64,000 bases of DNA from Acidovorax sp. 1608163 (lineage in GTDB: Bacteria; Pseudomonadota; Gammaproteobacteria; Burkholderiales; Burkholderiaceae_C): the NCBI RefSeq assembly GCF_003669015.1, contig NZ_CP033069.1, positions 306,001 to 370,000 of the forward strand, read 5' to 3'. This document shows positions 45,797 through 54,839 of the stretch, piece after piece. A program made the position numbers and the translations under genes. Position 1 is the first letter of the stretch. Every line of letters starts with the position of its first letter. The notes beneath the pieces were generated by a model. The model had not been told where the DNA came from, ran no database searches, and worked only from the letters and a program-made list of their open reading frames with translations.

Positions 45797-47407
45797 TTAC
45801 TTGGCCAGTCCCGTGTTCCAGAAGAACGGCCAGATGGCCGGTGTGTAGCCTTGCAGCTTGGCCGAGCGGGCCGACAGGCCGTTGAACTTGCCCACCTCGA
45901 TGAACGGCACTTCGTCGTACACCACCTGCTGCACCTTGCCCCACAGCGGGCCGCGCTTGGCCGGGTCGGTCTCCTGGTTGAAGGCGGCCAGACTGGATTT
46001 CTTGGCGTCAGACTCCCACCAGCCGGGCGCACCGTCACCCAGCTGCGGGGGCGAGAGCATGGGCTCGGGGAACAGGCCCGAGTGCGTGAAGTACACGTCC
46101 CACAGCTTGGGGTCGTTGCGGCGCTGCACCAGCGTGGCCCAGTCCACCACCTGCAGCTCGGTCTTGAAGCCCGCCTTCTTGAGCTGCTCGGACATCACCA
46201 GCGCCATGTTGTAGTGGAACTCGTACTGGCGGCTGGCCATGATGCGCACGGGCTGGCCGCCGTAGCTGGCCTTGGCCGCCTGCTCTTTGGCGGCTTGCGG
46301 GTTGCGCTCGTTGTAGAGCTTGCTGCCCGCGTCCGAGTAGTAGGGCGTGCCCTTGGGGAAGAAGTTGGGTTCCACCACAAAGAAGCGGTTGTCTCCAAAG
46401 CCTGCGGCCAGCAGCTCGCCCGTGCCCACGGCGGTTTGCACCGCGCGGCGCAGCGGCTGCGAGGCCAGCACGCCTTCCTTGGTGTTGAACACGATGTACG
46501 GAAAGCCAAAGTTCTTGGTCACGATGGGCACCACGGCAGGGGCGCCTTTTTCGATGCGGCCAATAGCCTCCACGGGCAGCAGGTCGGCGTACTGGAACTG
46601 GCCCGAGAGCGCGCCTTCGACGCGTGTGTTGGCGCTGGGCACGGGCACAAAGCGCAGCTCATCAAGCAGCGCCTCGCGCTTGCCTGCGTAGCCGCTGGCG
46701 GCTTCCTTGCGGCTGGCGTAGCCGTCAAAACGCACCAGCACGGTGAATTGGTCGGGGCGGCGTTCCTTGAACTGGTAGGGGCCGGTGCCGACGAAGTCCT
46801 TGAGCTGCGGCGCAATGCTCTCCTTGGCCATGATGGCGGCCATGCCGCTGGGCAGGGCCAGCTGGGCCAGCAGCGGTGCGTAAGGGGTTTTCAGTTTCAG
46901 CTCCACGGCCAGTGCGCCCTTGGCGGTGAGCGAGGCGACCTCTTTGCCCACGGCTTTGCCACGGGGGTTCAGCTCCATCCAGCGCTGCAGCGAGGCCACC
47001 ACATCATCGGCCGTCATCTCGCGGCCGTTGTGGAACTTCACGCCCTTGCGCAGGGGGATGGTGTAGGTCAGCCCATCTTTGGAGACGGTGGGCAGGCCCT
47101 CCGCCAGCATGGGGGCGATGGCCCAGTTGGCATCGAAGGTGTACAGCGGCTCGTACACGTGCTGCATGATGGTGCCCACCAGGTCGGCTGTGCTCACCAT
47201 GGGGTCCAGGCCCTGGGGCTCGCCCACCATGGCGAGGTTGGCGGCGCCGCCCTTGGACGGGGTGGCGGGGGCCGTTTGGGCCCAGCTGGCGCTGCAGGCC
47301 AGGGTGAGGGCGGCGGTCAGCGCCGCTGCACCCAGCAGGTTGCGGCGGCCCCGCAGTTCAAGCGTTGGCAGCGGATGCTGCACCAGGTTGGTTCCAGACG
47401 TTTGCAT
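45797..47407 (-). CDS. ABC transporter substrate-binding protein, peptide family
   Basis: 536 residues, family 5 (DppA/OppA type). A Tat-like RGRR precedes the signal hydrophobic core, with cleavage likely near ASWAQ. The family motif at the start of the mature protein is DPMVSTADLVGTIMQHVYEPL, with the canonical NGREMTADDVVASLQRWM following. It captures the solute in the periplasm and is the first gene of the eight-gene operon. A HexR-like operator half overlaps its promoter, adjacent to the GAGGT ribosome-binding site. Confidence 0.93.
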   Translation of the reverse strand: MQTSGTNLVQHPLPTLELRGRRNLLGAAALTAALTLACSASWAQTAPATPSKGGAANLAMVGEPQGLDPMVSTADLVGTIMQHVYEPLYTFDANWAIAPMLAEGLPTVSKDGLTYTIPLRKGVKFHNGREMTADDVVASLQRWMELNPRGKAVGKEVASLTAKGALAVELKLKTPYAPLLAQLALPSGMAAIMAKESIAPQLKDFVGTGPYQFKERRPDQFTVLVRFDGYASRKEAASGYAGKREALLDELRFVPVPSANTRVEGALSGQFQYADLLPVEAIGRIEKGAPAVVPIVTKNFGFPYIVFNTKEGVLASQPLRRAVQTAVGTGELLAAGFGDNRFFVVEPNFFPKGTPYYSDAGSKLYNERNPQAAKEQAAKASYGGQPVRIMASRQYEFHYNMALVMSEQLKKAGFKTELQVVDWATLVQRRNDPKLWDVYFTHSGLFPEPMLSPPQLGDGAPGWWESDAKKSSLAAFNQETDPAKRGPLWGKVQQVVYDEVPFIEVGKFNGLSARSAKLQGYTPAIWPFFWNTGLAK

Positions 47408-47419
47408 TGCACACCTCGA

Positions 47420-47436
47420 AGTAATAGGATTACACG
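47420..47436. promoter_or_regulatory. HexR-like operator before the ABC operon
   Basis: GTAATAGGATTAC is a perfect 5-bp inverted repeat with a 3-base spacer, resembling the TGTAAT-N3-ATTACA form of HexR/RpiR sites. It is just upstream of the ribosome-binding site of the binding-protein gene and would overlap its -10 region. Confidence 0.6.
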
Positions 47437-47492
47437 AATAAGCACATTCGATGCCAGAATTGCGAACGAGATGGGCATTTCTGGAAGGAATT

Positions 47493-47508
47493 GTGTAATA
47501 TCTTTACT
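47493..47508. promoter_or_regulatory. HexR-like operator before ridA
   Basis: TGTAATATCTTTACT matches the same operator form with two changes on one side. It includes TAATAT, a likely -10 box for ridA, and ends just before the AAGGAG site. Its centre is about 74 bp from that of the other operator, close to seven helical turns. Confidence 0.55.
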
Positions 47509-47524
47509 CAAAGGAGCGTTTTCC

Positions 47525-47914
47525 ATGCCAGTAGAAACCCTCGGCCAAGCGCCGCTCGCGTCCGATCGCCTCGCACGCCCCCTCTCGCCCGCCACCCGCG
47601 CAGGCGACTTCGTTTTTGTCTCGGGCCAGGTGCCCACCGACGACCAGGGCCAGGTCGTTGTTGGTGGCATCGAGGCGCAGACGCGCCAGGTGTTCCAACG
47701 CGTCAAGGACGCCCTGGCCCTGGCCGACTGCACCCTGGCCGATGTGGCCAAGGTCAGCGTCTGGCTGGCCGATGCGCGGGACTTTGGCAGCTTCAACCGC
47801 GTGTACATGGAGTGTTTTGGCGACCACCGCCCCGCACGCTCCACGGTCGAATCGCGCCTGATGATCGACGCCAAGGTCGAGATCGACGTGACGGCCTACA
47901 AGCCGCGCGGCTGA
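47525..47914 (+). CDS. RidA-family enamine/imine deaminase
   Basis: 129 residues; ATG with AAGGAG upstream. The RidA active-site residues are present: Arg105 in RPARST and Glu119 in AKVEID, with FVFVSGQVP and VSVWLADARDFGSFN as family motifs. RidA hydrolyses reactive 2-aminoacrylate-type enamines released by PLP dehydratases, and the divergent operon encodes exactly such an enzyme. It is separated from the KDG kinase gene by only 3 bases. Confidence 0.93.
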   Translation: MPVETLGQAPLASDRLARPLSPATRAGDFVFVSGQVPTDDQGQVVVGGIEAQTRQVFQRVKDALALADCTLADVAKVSVWLADARDFGSFNRVYMECFGDHRPARSTVESRLMIDAKVEIDVTAYKPRG

Positions 47915-47917
47915 GCC

Positions 47918-48898
47918 ATGACTGCGGCCAAACAACCCGTGTGGGACGTGGTGGCGTTGGGCGAGGCGCTGGTGGAGTTCAACCAGACGCGCCCTGGCGA
48001 GCCGCAGTACCTGCAGGGCTTTGGGGGCGACACCAGCAACGCGGTGATTGCCGCCGCCCGCGCAGGCGCACGCACCGCGTACCTCACGCGCCTGGGCAGC
48101 GATGCCTTTGGCCAGGCGCTGCTGGACCTGTGGGCGCGTGAGGGCGTGGACACCTCGGCGGTGGAGCGCGATGCGCAGCACCCCACGGGCATCTACTTTG
48201 TGGCGCACGGTGCGGCCGGGCACGAGTTCAGCTACCTGCGCGCGGGCTCGGCCGCGAGCCGCATGGCACCGGCGTGGCTGGAACAGACGTCGACGGATGC
48301 ACCGGCGAATGGGCCCGCTGCCGTGCTACAGCAGTGCCGCATCCTGCATGTGTCGGGCATCTCGCTGGCGGTGTCGGCCTCGGCCTGCGACACGGCTTAC
48401 GAGGCCATGCGCGTGGCCCGGGCGGCCGGTGCGCGCGTGGCGTTCGACCCCAACCTGCGCCTGAAACTCTGGCCCCTGGCGCGTGCGCGGGCCTGCATTG
48501 CGCATGCGGTGTCGCTGTGCGACATCTTCCTGCCGGGGCTCGATGACATGGCTGCGCTGCTGGGCCTGCACGATGCCGATGCGATTGCCGACTGGGGCCA
48601 CGCGCAGGGCGCGGCCACGGTGGTCGTCAAGCTGGGGGCCGATGGCGTGCTGCTGAGCAGTGCCGACCCCGCCGTGCCGCGCCAGCGGGTGCCGGGCCGC
48701 AGTGTTGTGCTGGTGGATGCTACCGGCGCGGGCGACTGCTTTGACGGCAACCTGCTCGCGCGCCTGGCGCTGGGCGACGACCTGGCCGCTGCGGTGGCCT
48801 ATGCCAACACGGCGGCATCGCTGGCCGTGCAGGGCTTTGGCGCCGTGGCGCCGCTGCCCACGGCGCAGCAGGTGCGGGCGGTAATGCCGGGGCTCTGA
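47918..48898 (+). CDS. kdgK: 2-keto-3-deoxygluconate kinase (PfkB family)
   Basis: 326 residues. The N-terminal GFGGDTSNAVIAAARAGA and C-terminal DATGAGDCFDGN (catalytic Asp273) are the two PfkB signatures. KdgK-type details include FSYLRAGSAASRMAP, ILHVSGISLAVSASA and AFDPNLRLKLW, which contact the linear keto-deoxy acid. It makes KDPG for the Entner-Doudoroff aldolase. Its presence beside D-amino-acid enzymes is what points to a 2-amino sugar acid as the real substrate of this locus. Confidence 0.9.
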   Translation: MTAAKQPVWDVVALGEALVEFNQTRPGEPQYLQGFGGDTSNAVIAAARAGARTAYLTRLGSDAFGQALLDLWAREGVDTSAVERDAQHPTGIYFVAHGAAGHEFSYLRAGSAASRMAPAWLEQTSTDAPANGPAAVLQQCRILHVSGISLAVSASACDTAYEAMRVARAAGARVAFDPNLRLKLWPLARARACIAHAVSLCDIFLPGLDDMAALLGLHDADAIADWGHAQGAATVVVKLGADGVLLSSADPAVPRQRVPGRSVVLVDATGAGDCFDGNLLARLALGDDLAAAVAYANTAASLAVQGFGAVAPLPTAQQVRAVMPGL

Positions 48899-48936
48899 CA
48901 AGCCTTGCTTTGCCCTGTGTAAGCGGGGATTGAAGT

Positions 48937-48990
48937 AAAAATAGCTGCTAGCGCTTATGAGGTAAGCGCTAGAAGCTATTGTTTTGATAG
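48937..48990. repeat. Hairpin repeat copy after kdgK, near-perfect palindrome
   Basis: ATAGCTGCTAGCGCTTA and TAAGCGCTAGAAGCTAT form a 17-bp inverted repeat with one mismatch around a short loop, followed by a TTTTGATAG head of a reverse copy. It separates the convergent kdgK and arginase genes. Confidence 0.8.
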
Positions 48991-49023
48991 TGATTTGTAC
49001 TGTCTAAGCACGCACGCAGGCCA

Positions 49024-49995
49024 TCACACAGGCCGCGTGCGCATCAGGGTGCTCTTGCCAAACAGCGACTCCACCAGGTCCACCGCCAGCACAGCGGTCT
49101 TGTTGCGCACGTCCAGCGCGGGGTTCAGCTCCACGATGTCGAGCGAGGCCAGGCGGCCGCTGTCGGCGATCATCTCCATGCACAGCTGCGCCTCGCGGTA
49201 GGTGGGGCCGCCGGGCACGGTGGTGCCCACGCCGGGCGCAATGTCGGGGTCCAGAAAATCCACGTCAAAGCTCACATGCAGGTGGGTGTGTGCGTCCATG
49301 CCTGCCAGCGCGCGCTCCATCACCTGGCGCATGCCCACCTCGTCGATGGCGCGCATGTCAAACACCTCCAGGCCCTGCTCGTGCACAAAGCGCTTTTCGC
49401 CCTCGTCCACGCTGCGGATGCCAATCTGTCGGATTTGCGAAGGGTGCAGCGCCGGGCCGCCGCCGGGCATGGCCGCCAGCTGGGTCAGCTCGGCCGGGCC
49501 AAAGCCGCACAGGCAGGCCACGGGCATGCCGTGCACATTGCCGCTGGGGGTGAGTTCGCTGGTGTTGAAGTCGGCATGCGCATCGAGCCAGAGCACGCGC
49601 AGCTTCTTGCCGCTTTCTGCGCAGTGGCGGGCCACGGCGCTGATGCTGCCCAGGCCCAGGCTGTGGTCGCCGCCCAGCAGGATGGGCAGGTGGCCCAGTT
49701 GCAGCTCGGCATACACGGCGTCGTACACCAGCCGGTTCCACTGTGCCACTTCGGGCAGGTGGCGGTAGCCGTCCACCGGGGGCTGCCAGGGGTTGGAGGG
49801 GCCGCTCAGGTTGCCCCGGTCAAACACCTGCAGCCCGTGCGACTCCAGCGCCGCCTGCAGCCCCGCCACGCGCAGGGCCTCAGGGCCCATGGATGCGCCG
49901 CGTGCGCCCGCGCCAATGTCGGTGGGCGCGCCAATCAGGCTGGTGGGGTGGGCGGGACGCAGGGCCGGGTGGGGGGGCGGGGGCTGTTGGGTCAT
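49024..49995 (-). CDS. rocF: Arginase
   Basis: 323 residues from ATG 49995 (MTQQPPPPHPALRPAHPTSL). Binuclear manganese motifs of ureohydrolases: GGDHSLGLG, WLDAHADFN and SFDVDFLDP, plus SGNVHGMPVA and PGVGTTVPGG typical of true arginases. It hydrolyses arginine to ornithine and urea. No ornithine or urease genes are adjacent. It is divergent from the MCP gene. Confidence 0.93.
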   Translation of the reverse strand: MTQQPPPPHPALRPAHPTSLIGAPTDIGAGARGASMGPEALRVAGLQAALESHGLQVFDRGNLSGPSNPWQPPVDGYRHLPEVAQWNRLVYDAVYAELQLGHLPILLGGDHSLGLGSISAVARHCAESGKKLRVLWLDAHADFNTSELTPSGNVHGMPVACLCGFGPAELTQLAAMPGGGPALHPSQIRQIGIRSVDEGEKRFVHEQGLEVFDMRAIDEVGMRQVMERALAGMDAHTHLHVSFDVDFLDPDIAPGVGTTVPGGPTYREAQLCMEMIADSGRLASLDIVELNPALDVRNKTAVLAVDLVESLFGKSTLMRTRPV

Positions 49996-50337
49996 TGCGG
50001 GCTCTGGGGTGTGTTGGGGGAGGAGTCGTGGAATTGTCCTGCACTGCCCCGCCAAAGAACAGCGCCCAGGCTGCGCACTTTGCATGCTCTGGCGCACAAT
50101 TTGTGTAGCCTAGTGCGGCAGATTGCGCAGTTGACGCCACATGCCGCCATGGGGCTCTGTTGACTGCGGGGGGCTGCACGAATGCCTGCCGGGGCTGAGG
50201 GTTTGTCCCCGTGCCTGGCAGGTGCCATTGGGCCGCCGTCTCGCTTAGGCTTGTCACCTGTTTGTAATGGAATGTTTCAGCAAGGGCGCATGGCCCGGCA
50301 AGCATTCCGCGAAGCGCAGCACACCGCAGGAGACAAC
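49996..50337. other. 342-bp divergent intergenic region, arginase/MCP
   Basis: No reading frame with coding character, no repeat copy and no clear hairpin. It should contain the promoters of the arginase and MCP genes, but I could not assign -35/-10 or sigma-28 elements with any confidence. A CAGGAGA ribosome-binding site for the MCP lies at its right end. Confidence 0.6.
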
Positions 50338-52029
50338 ATGCAGCTCGACAATATCCGCGTTTCTCGCAAGCTTTGGTTTGCGTTTTTGGGGTTGATGGTG
50401 GCCATGGCCGTGGTGTCGGGCTTGGCGCAAAACCGCAGCAACACGGCCATGTCGCGCGCCATTGACGCCGTGGCCGACATCGATGGGCGCCTGGCCTCGG
50501 TCATCCGCTGGCGCGGTGCCACCGGTACGGCCAATTTGATGGTGCATGGCATCGCCATCACCACCGACGAGGCGCTGGAGAAGCAATACGGCGCGCAACT
50601 CAAAGAGGCCATCGCCGGGATCGGGAAGATCCAGGAGGGCATCAGTGCCGGTATCTCCGACCCGGCGGACAAAGCCGCCATGGACAAGATCCAGGAAATC
50701 CGCAAACGCGTGCTGGCCGGTGTTGGCAAGATCCGCGAGCTGCGCGGGGCGGGTGATATCGCCGCTTCGCAGCGCTTTGCCAAGGAAGAGTTCACCGCGC
50801 TGATCAACCAGTACGAAGGTGCGCAAGACGAGTTCATCGCCCTGCTGGAACGCCGCCGCGACGCGGTGCGTGAAGACGCCACCACCCAGCGCATCCGCGC
50901 CGGGGTCATCGGTGCCATCACGGCGTTGCTGGTGTTTGGCGTGGGCACGCTGCTGGCCTGGTGGCTGGTGCGCTCCATCACCGCGCCGCTGCAGCAAGCG
51001 GTAGACACCGCCAACGCCATCGCCGCAGGCGACCTCACCCGCGAGCTGCAATCCACCCGCAAAGACGAACTCGGCCAGATGCTGCGTGCCCTCTCGGACA
51101 TGTCTGCGCGCCTGCGCGGCGTGGTGAGCGAAGTGCGCCAGGGCGTGGACTCCGTCTCCAGCGCCTCGGTACAGATCGCCAACGGCAACCACGACCTCTC
51201 GGCCCGCACCGAGCAAACCGCCGCCAACCTGGAAGAGACCGCATCGAGCATGGAAGAGCTCACAGCCACCGTCACCCAATCGGCCGACACCGCCCGCCAG
51301 GCCAACCAGCTCGCAGGCACCGCCGCCCAGGCGGCAGCCCGCGGCGGAGAAGTGGTGGGCCAAGTGGTCACCAGCATGCAGCAGATCACCGAAAGCAGCC
51401 GCAAGATCAGCGACATCATCGGCGTGATCGACGGCATCGCCTTCCAGACCAACATCCTGGCGCTGAACGCAGCGGTGGAAGCCGCCCGGGCCGGAGAGCA
51501 AGGCCGAGGCTTTGCCGTGGTGGCCAGCGAAGTACGCAGCCTGGCCGGGCGCAGCGCCGAAGCCGCCAAGGAAATCAAAACCCTCATCGGCAAATCGGTC
51601 GAAAACGTTGAAAGCGGCTCCGAACAAGTCACCCAGGCAGGCAAAAGCATGGACGAAATCGTCGCCAGCGTGCGCCGCGTGAGCGACCTCATTGGAGAAA
51701 TCACGGCATCGTCCACCGAACAACGCGACGGCATCGGCCAAGTCAACCAAGCCGTGGCCAACCTGGACCAGATGACCCAGCAAAACGCCGCGCTGGTCGA
51801 GGAATCCACCGCAGCCGCCGCCTCCATGCGCGACCAGGCGCAGCGGCTGGCCGAAGTGGTGAGCGTCTTCAACGTGGGCGCCAGCACCCGCGCGAGCGCG
51901 AGCGCCCCGGCCCCCCGGCCTGCGCCTGCCCAGCGCTTTGCTCCGGCCCCCGCCCGGGCCGCAGTGGCGGGCAGCAAGGCGGCGCCAGCGGCAGCCAAGG
52001 GCAATGACGATGAGTGGGAGAGCTTCTGA
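50338..52029 (+). CDS. Methyl-accepting chemotaxis protein
   Basis: 563 residues from ATG 50338 with CAGGAGA upstream. TM1 about 12-30, periplasmic four-helix sensor about 31-190, TM2 about 193-215, HAMP, methylation helices and the tip [20 protein letters not shown]. The tail is Ala/Pro-rich and ends DDEWESF, a CheR/CheB-docking pentapeptide like that of the other MCP in the window. It sits at the right end of the catabolic insert, so its ligand may relate to the solutes used there; this is inference only. Confidence 0.93.
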   Translation: MQLDNIRVSRKLWFAFLGLMVAMAVVSGLAQNRSNTAMSRAIDAVADIDGRLASVIRWRGATGTANLMVHGIAITTDEALEKQYGAQLKEAIAGIGKIQEGISAGISDPADKAAMDKIQEIRKRVLAGVGKIRELRGAGDIAASQRFAKEEFTALINQYEGAQDEFIALLERRRDAVREDATTQRIRAGVIGAITALLVFGVGTLLAWWLVRSITAPLQQAVDTANAIAAGDLTRELQSTRKDELGQMLRALSDMSARLRGVVSEVRQGVDSVSSASVQIANGNHDLSARTEQTAANLEETASSMEELTATVTQSADTARQANQLAGTAAQAAARGGEVVGQVVTSMQQITESSRKISDIIGVIDGIAFQTNILALNAAVEAARAGEQGRGFAVVASEVRSLAGRSAEAAKEIKTLIGKSVENVESGSEQVTQAGKSMDEIVASVRRVSDLIGEITASSTEQRDGIGQVNQAVANLDQMTQQNAALVEESTAAAASMRDQAQRLAEVVSVFNVGASTRASASAPAPRPAPAQRFAPAPARAAVAGSKAAPAAAKGNDDEWESF

Positions 52030-52050
52030 GGCAGTGCGGGGCAAGGGTTT

Positions 52051-52112
52051 GCTATTGAAGTGATAGCTGCTAGCGCTTATAAATAAAGCGCTGGAGCCTG
52101 TTTTTTCTATGA
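52051..52112 (+). repeat. Hairpin repeat copy at the right edge of the 14-kb insert
   Basis: GCTATTGAAGTGATAGCTG head, then CTAGCGCTTATAAATAAAGCGC hairpin (arms partly shown) and GGAGCCTGTTTTTTC tail, between the MCP gene and holA. Confidence 0.8.
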
Positions 52113-52172
52113 AATGGCCGCACGGGCCCGGCGCCCGCCTTGCCCGGCCAGCCAGGGCGATAAACTTTGCCC

Positions 52173-53228
52173 ATGCAAGTCGCCCTGGCCCAACTCTCCA
52201 CCCACCTCCAACGGGCCCTGTCGCCGCTTTACGTGCTGCACGGCGATGAGCCCTTGTTGCAGCAGGAAGCCGCAGACGCCATCCGCGCCACCGCCCGAGC
52301 CCAGGGTTACACCGAGCGCAGCAGCTACACCGTGGCCGGTGCCCACTTTGACTGGAGCGCCGTGCTGGCCGCAGGCGGCTCACTCAGCCTGTTTGCCGAC
52401 AAGCAGATTGTTGAAATCCGCATCCCCTCGGGCAAGCCCGGCAAAGACGGCAGCGTGGCCCTGCAGCATGTGGCCGAATCGGCCCGGGGCAACGACAGCA
52501 CGCTCACCATCGTCATGCTGCCGCGCCTTGATAAAGCCACCAAAACCGGTGCCTGGTTTGCCGCGCTGGAGGGCAGCGGCACATCGATCCAGATCGACCC
52601 CATCGAGCGCGGCATGCTGCCGCAATGGATTGCTCAGCGCCTGGCCCAGCAAGGCCAGCGCGTGGTGGCGGGCGAGGAAGGCCAGCGCACGCTGCAGTTC
52701 TTTGCCGACCGCGTGGAAGGCAATTTGCTGGCCGCGCACCAGGAAATCCAGAAACTGGCTTTGTTGCATCCGGCGGGTGAACTGACCCAGGCCCAGGTCG
52801 AAGCCGCCGTGCTCAACGTGGCGCGCTACGACGTGTTCAAGCTGTCTGAATCGGTGCTGGCCGGGCAGACGGCCCGCGTGCAGCGCATGCTTGACGGCCT
52901 GCAGGCCGAGGGCGAGGCCGAAGTGCTGGTGCACTGGGCGCTGGCCGAAGACATCCGGGCCCTCAAGCGCGTGAAAGACGCCATGAACGCCGGCCGCCCC
53001 CTGCCCATGGCGCTGCGCGAGAACCGCATCTGGGGCCCCAAGGAGCGGCTGTTTGAACGCATCCTGCCCAAGGCCAGCGACGCCGCTTTGGCTCGCCTGC
53101 TGCAGTCGGCCCACACGGTGGACGGCATCGTCAAAGGCCTCAAGCAGCCCGACTGGCCGCAGGACGGCTGGCAGGCCCTGCAGCGCCTGGCCTTTCAGCT
53201 GTGCCGCCTGACCAGCGCGGCACGGTGA
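52173..53228 (+). CDS. holA: DNA polymerase III subunit delta
   Basis: 351 residues from ATG 52173 (MQVALAQLSTHLQ). Features include the clamp-wrench N-terminal segment PLYVLHGDEPLLQQEAADAI and the AAA-like fold without Walker motifs, with VEGNLLAAHQEIQKLALL and the C-terminal domain common to clamp-loader subunits. It opens the beta clamp within the DnaX complex. The psi-like candidate at 11588-12412 would belong to the same machine. Its stop overlaps the next start (TGATG). Confidence 0.94.
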   Translation: MQVALAQLSTHLQRALSPLYVLHGDEPLLQQEAADAIRATARAQGYTERSSYTVAGAHFDWSAVLAAGGSLSLFADKQIVEIRIPSGKPGKDGSVALQHVAESARGNDSTLTIVMLPRLDKATKTGAWFAALEGSGTSIQIDPIERGMLPQWIAQRLAQQGQRVVAGEEGQRTLQFFADRVEGNLLAAHQEIQKLALLHPAGELTQAQVEAAVLNVARYDVFKLSESVLAGQTARVQRMLDGLQAEGEAEVLVHWALAEDIRALKRVKDAMNAGRPLPMALRENRIWGPKERLFERILPKASDAALARLLQSAHTVDGIVKGLKQPDWPQDGWQALQRLAFQLCRLTSAAR

Positions 53229-54574
53229 TGGCGGCCGCTGCTGCCTCCCAGCCTTTGCGCCTGCCCAACGACGACGCCACCAACGGCTGGTCCGCCATCC
53301 TGCCCCCGCGCACGCCGCGCCCTGCGCTGCAGGGCGAGGTGGTGGCCGACTGGCTGGTGCTGGGCGCGGGCTTTGCGGGCTTGGCCGCCGCGCGCCGCCT
53401 GGCCGAGCTGCGCCCCCACGCCCACATCGTGGTGGTGGATGCAGGCAGTGTTGGCGACAACGCATCGGGCCGCAACTCGGGCTTTGCGATCGATGTGCCG
53501 CACAACATCGGCAGCTCGCTCGAAGAACTGCGCCAGGCCGCGCACTACCAGGCCTTGCTCACGGCGGGCATGAACGACCTGGAGCTGCTGGTGGCGCAGC
53601 ACCGCATCGACTGCCAATGGCGCCGCGCAGGCAAGTACCACTGCGCCGTGTCGCCTGCCGCCGAGCGCACGCTGCAGCACCATGTGCAGGAGCTGCGCGC
53701 CCTGGGTGCGCCGCACGAGCTGCTGGACCGCAACGCCCTGGCCGCGCGCCTGGGCACCCGCTACTTTGCGGCCGGGCTCTACACGCCGGGCACCGTGCTG
53801 CTCAACCCCGCCGCGCTGTGCCGGGGCCTGGCCGATGCGCTGCCTGCCAACGTCACCCTGCACGAGCACACACCCGTGCAGCGGCTGGATCTGTCGGGCG
53901 GCCAGGTGGTGGTGCACACGCCGCAGGGCCGTGTGCGTGCGCCGCAACTGTTGCTGGCGGCCAATGGCTTTGCGCAGCAGTTGGGCTTGTTTGGCAGCGC
54001 CTGGGGGGCGGAGACGTTTCCGCTGGTCACTTTTGGATCGCTCACAGCCCCGCTCACGCCCGAGCAGCGCAGCCGCCTGGGCGCGCCCGAGGGCTGGGGC
54101 GTGACGCCCGCCAGCGCCGTCACGGGGGCCACGCTGCGCTACACGGACGACCACCGCATTCTGGTGCGCCAGGGCTTTGAATATGCGCCGCAGTTCCGCG
54201 TCAGCCCTGCGGTGCGCGAGCGGGTGCGGCGCGAGCATGCGGCCGTGTTTGCGGCGCGTTTTCCGCAGCTGGGTGATGTGGCGTTGGAGCATTTCTGGGA
54301 AGGCTCGATTGCCATCACCCGCAATGGCGCGCCGCGTTGGGGGCGGGTGGCCCCGCAGGTGCATGGCGTCGCCGGGTGCAATGGGGCGGGGGTGGTGAAG
54401 TTCACTGCGCTGGGGGCGTTGGCGGCAGATTTGGCGCTGGGGCAGGACCACCCGTTGCTCGCGCATGCGTTGGCGTTGGGTGGGCCGACGCGCATGCCGC
54501 CGCAGCCGTTCATGGGGCTGGGGGTGCGGGCTTATATTGCGCGGGAGAAGTGGTTGGGGCGGGCGGAGGTTTGA
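53228..54574 (+). CDS. FAD-dependent oxidoreductase (DadA/GlpD-like DAO family)
   Basis: 448 residues. Near residue 49, the FAD dinucleotide-binding motif VLGAGFAGLAAARRLAE is followed by IVVVDAGSVGDNASGRNSG, the DAO-family pattern for amine oxidation. The late GVAGCNGAGVVKFTALG binds the flavin pyrophosphate. It probably oxidises an amine or amino acid; gamma-glutamylputrescine oxidase (PuuB)-like enzymes share this layout, but the substrate is not certain. Translationally coupled to holA, which is an odd partner. Confidence 0.85.
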   Translation: MAAAAASQPLRLPNDDATNGWSAILPPRTPRPALQGEVVADWLVLGAGFAGLAAARRLAELRPHAHIVVVDAGSVGDNASGRNSGFAIDVPHNIGSSLEELRQAAHYQALLTAGMNDLELLVAQHRIDCQWRRAGKYHCAVSPAAERTLQHHVQELRALGAPHELLDRNALAARLGTRYFAAGLYTPGTVLLNPAALCRGLADALPANVTLHEHTPVQRLDLSGGQVVVHTPQGRVRAPQLLLAANGFAQQLGLFGSAWGAETFPLVTFGSLTAPLTPEQRSRLGAPEGWGVTPASAVTGATLRYTDDHRILVRQGFEYAPQFRVSPAVRERVRREHAAVFAARFPQLGDVALEHFWEGSIAITRNGAPRWGRVAPQVHGVAGCNGAGVVKFTALGALAADLALGQDHPLLAHALALGGPTRMPPQPFMGLGVRAYIAREKWLGRAEV

Positions 54575-54582
54575 TGGGTTTT

Positions 54583-54630
54583 GGCTGCTATCGCTTGTGG
54601 AATAAGCGCTAGCAGCTATGAAATTGGTAG
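54583..54630 (-). repeat. Hairpin repeat copy after the oxidoreductase gene
   Basis: On the minus strand: CCAATTTCATAGCTGCTAGC then GCTTATTCCACAAGCGATAG; both hairpin arms are well kept. Confidence 0.75.
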
Positions 54631-54718
54631 TGGTTGCCCTTGTTTCTTGTCCCTCGGTCACACCCCATCCGTTCGGGCTGGGCTCGTCCAAGTTCGGGCG
54701 CTCCGCCCAGACATCGTC

Positions 54719-54807
54719 GTAGGTCGGGTTAGCCCGCAAGGGCGTAACCCGACGCCCCCGTGGGAAGCGGAGTTGATGTCGGGTTACGCTGCGCTAACCC
54801 GACCTAC
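54719..54807. repeat. Palindromic GTAGGTCGGGTTAGC element
   Basis: Perfect 15-bp ends GTAGGTCGGGTTAGC (54719-54733) and its reverse complement (54793-54807) enclose a second perfect pair GTAACCCGA/TCGGGTTAC. The whole 89 bp can form one long hairpin. Elements with these ends are widespread in proteobacterial intergenic regions. Together with the hairpin repeat it fills the 265-bp gap before the next gene. Confidence 0.8.
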
Positions 54808-54839
54808 ACGGTTGGGTGATTTGACGCATGGTTTTCAAC

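Noticed and set aside
45089..47914. 941-codon open frame running antisense to dppB/dppA-like genes into ridA
   Set aside because: Only the last 129 codons, the RidA gene, are real; the upstream part is antisense to the ABC genes.
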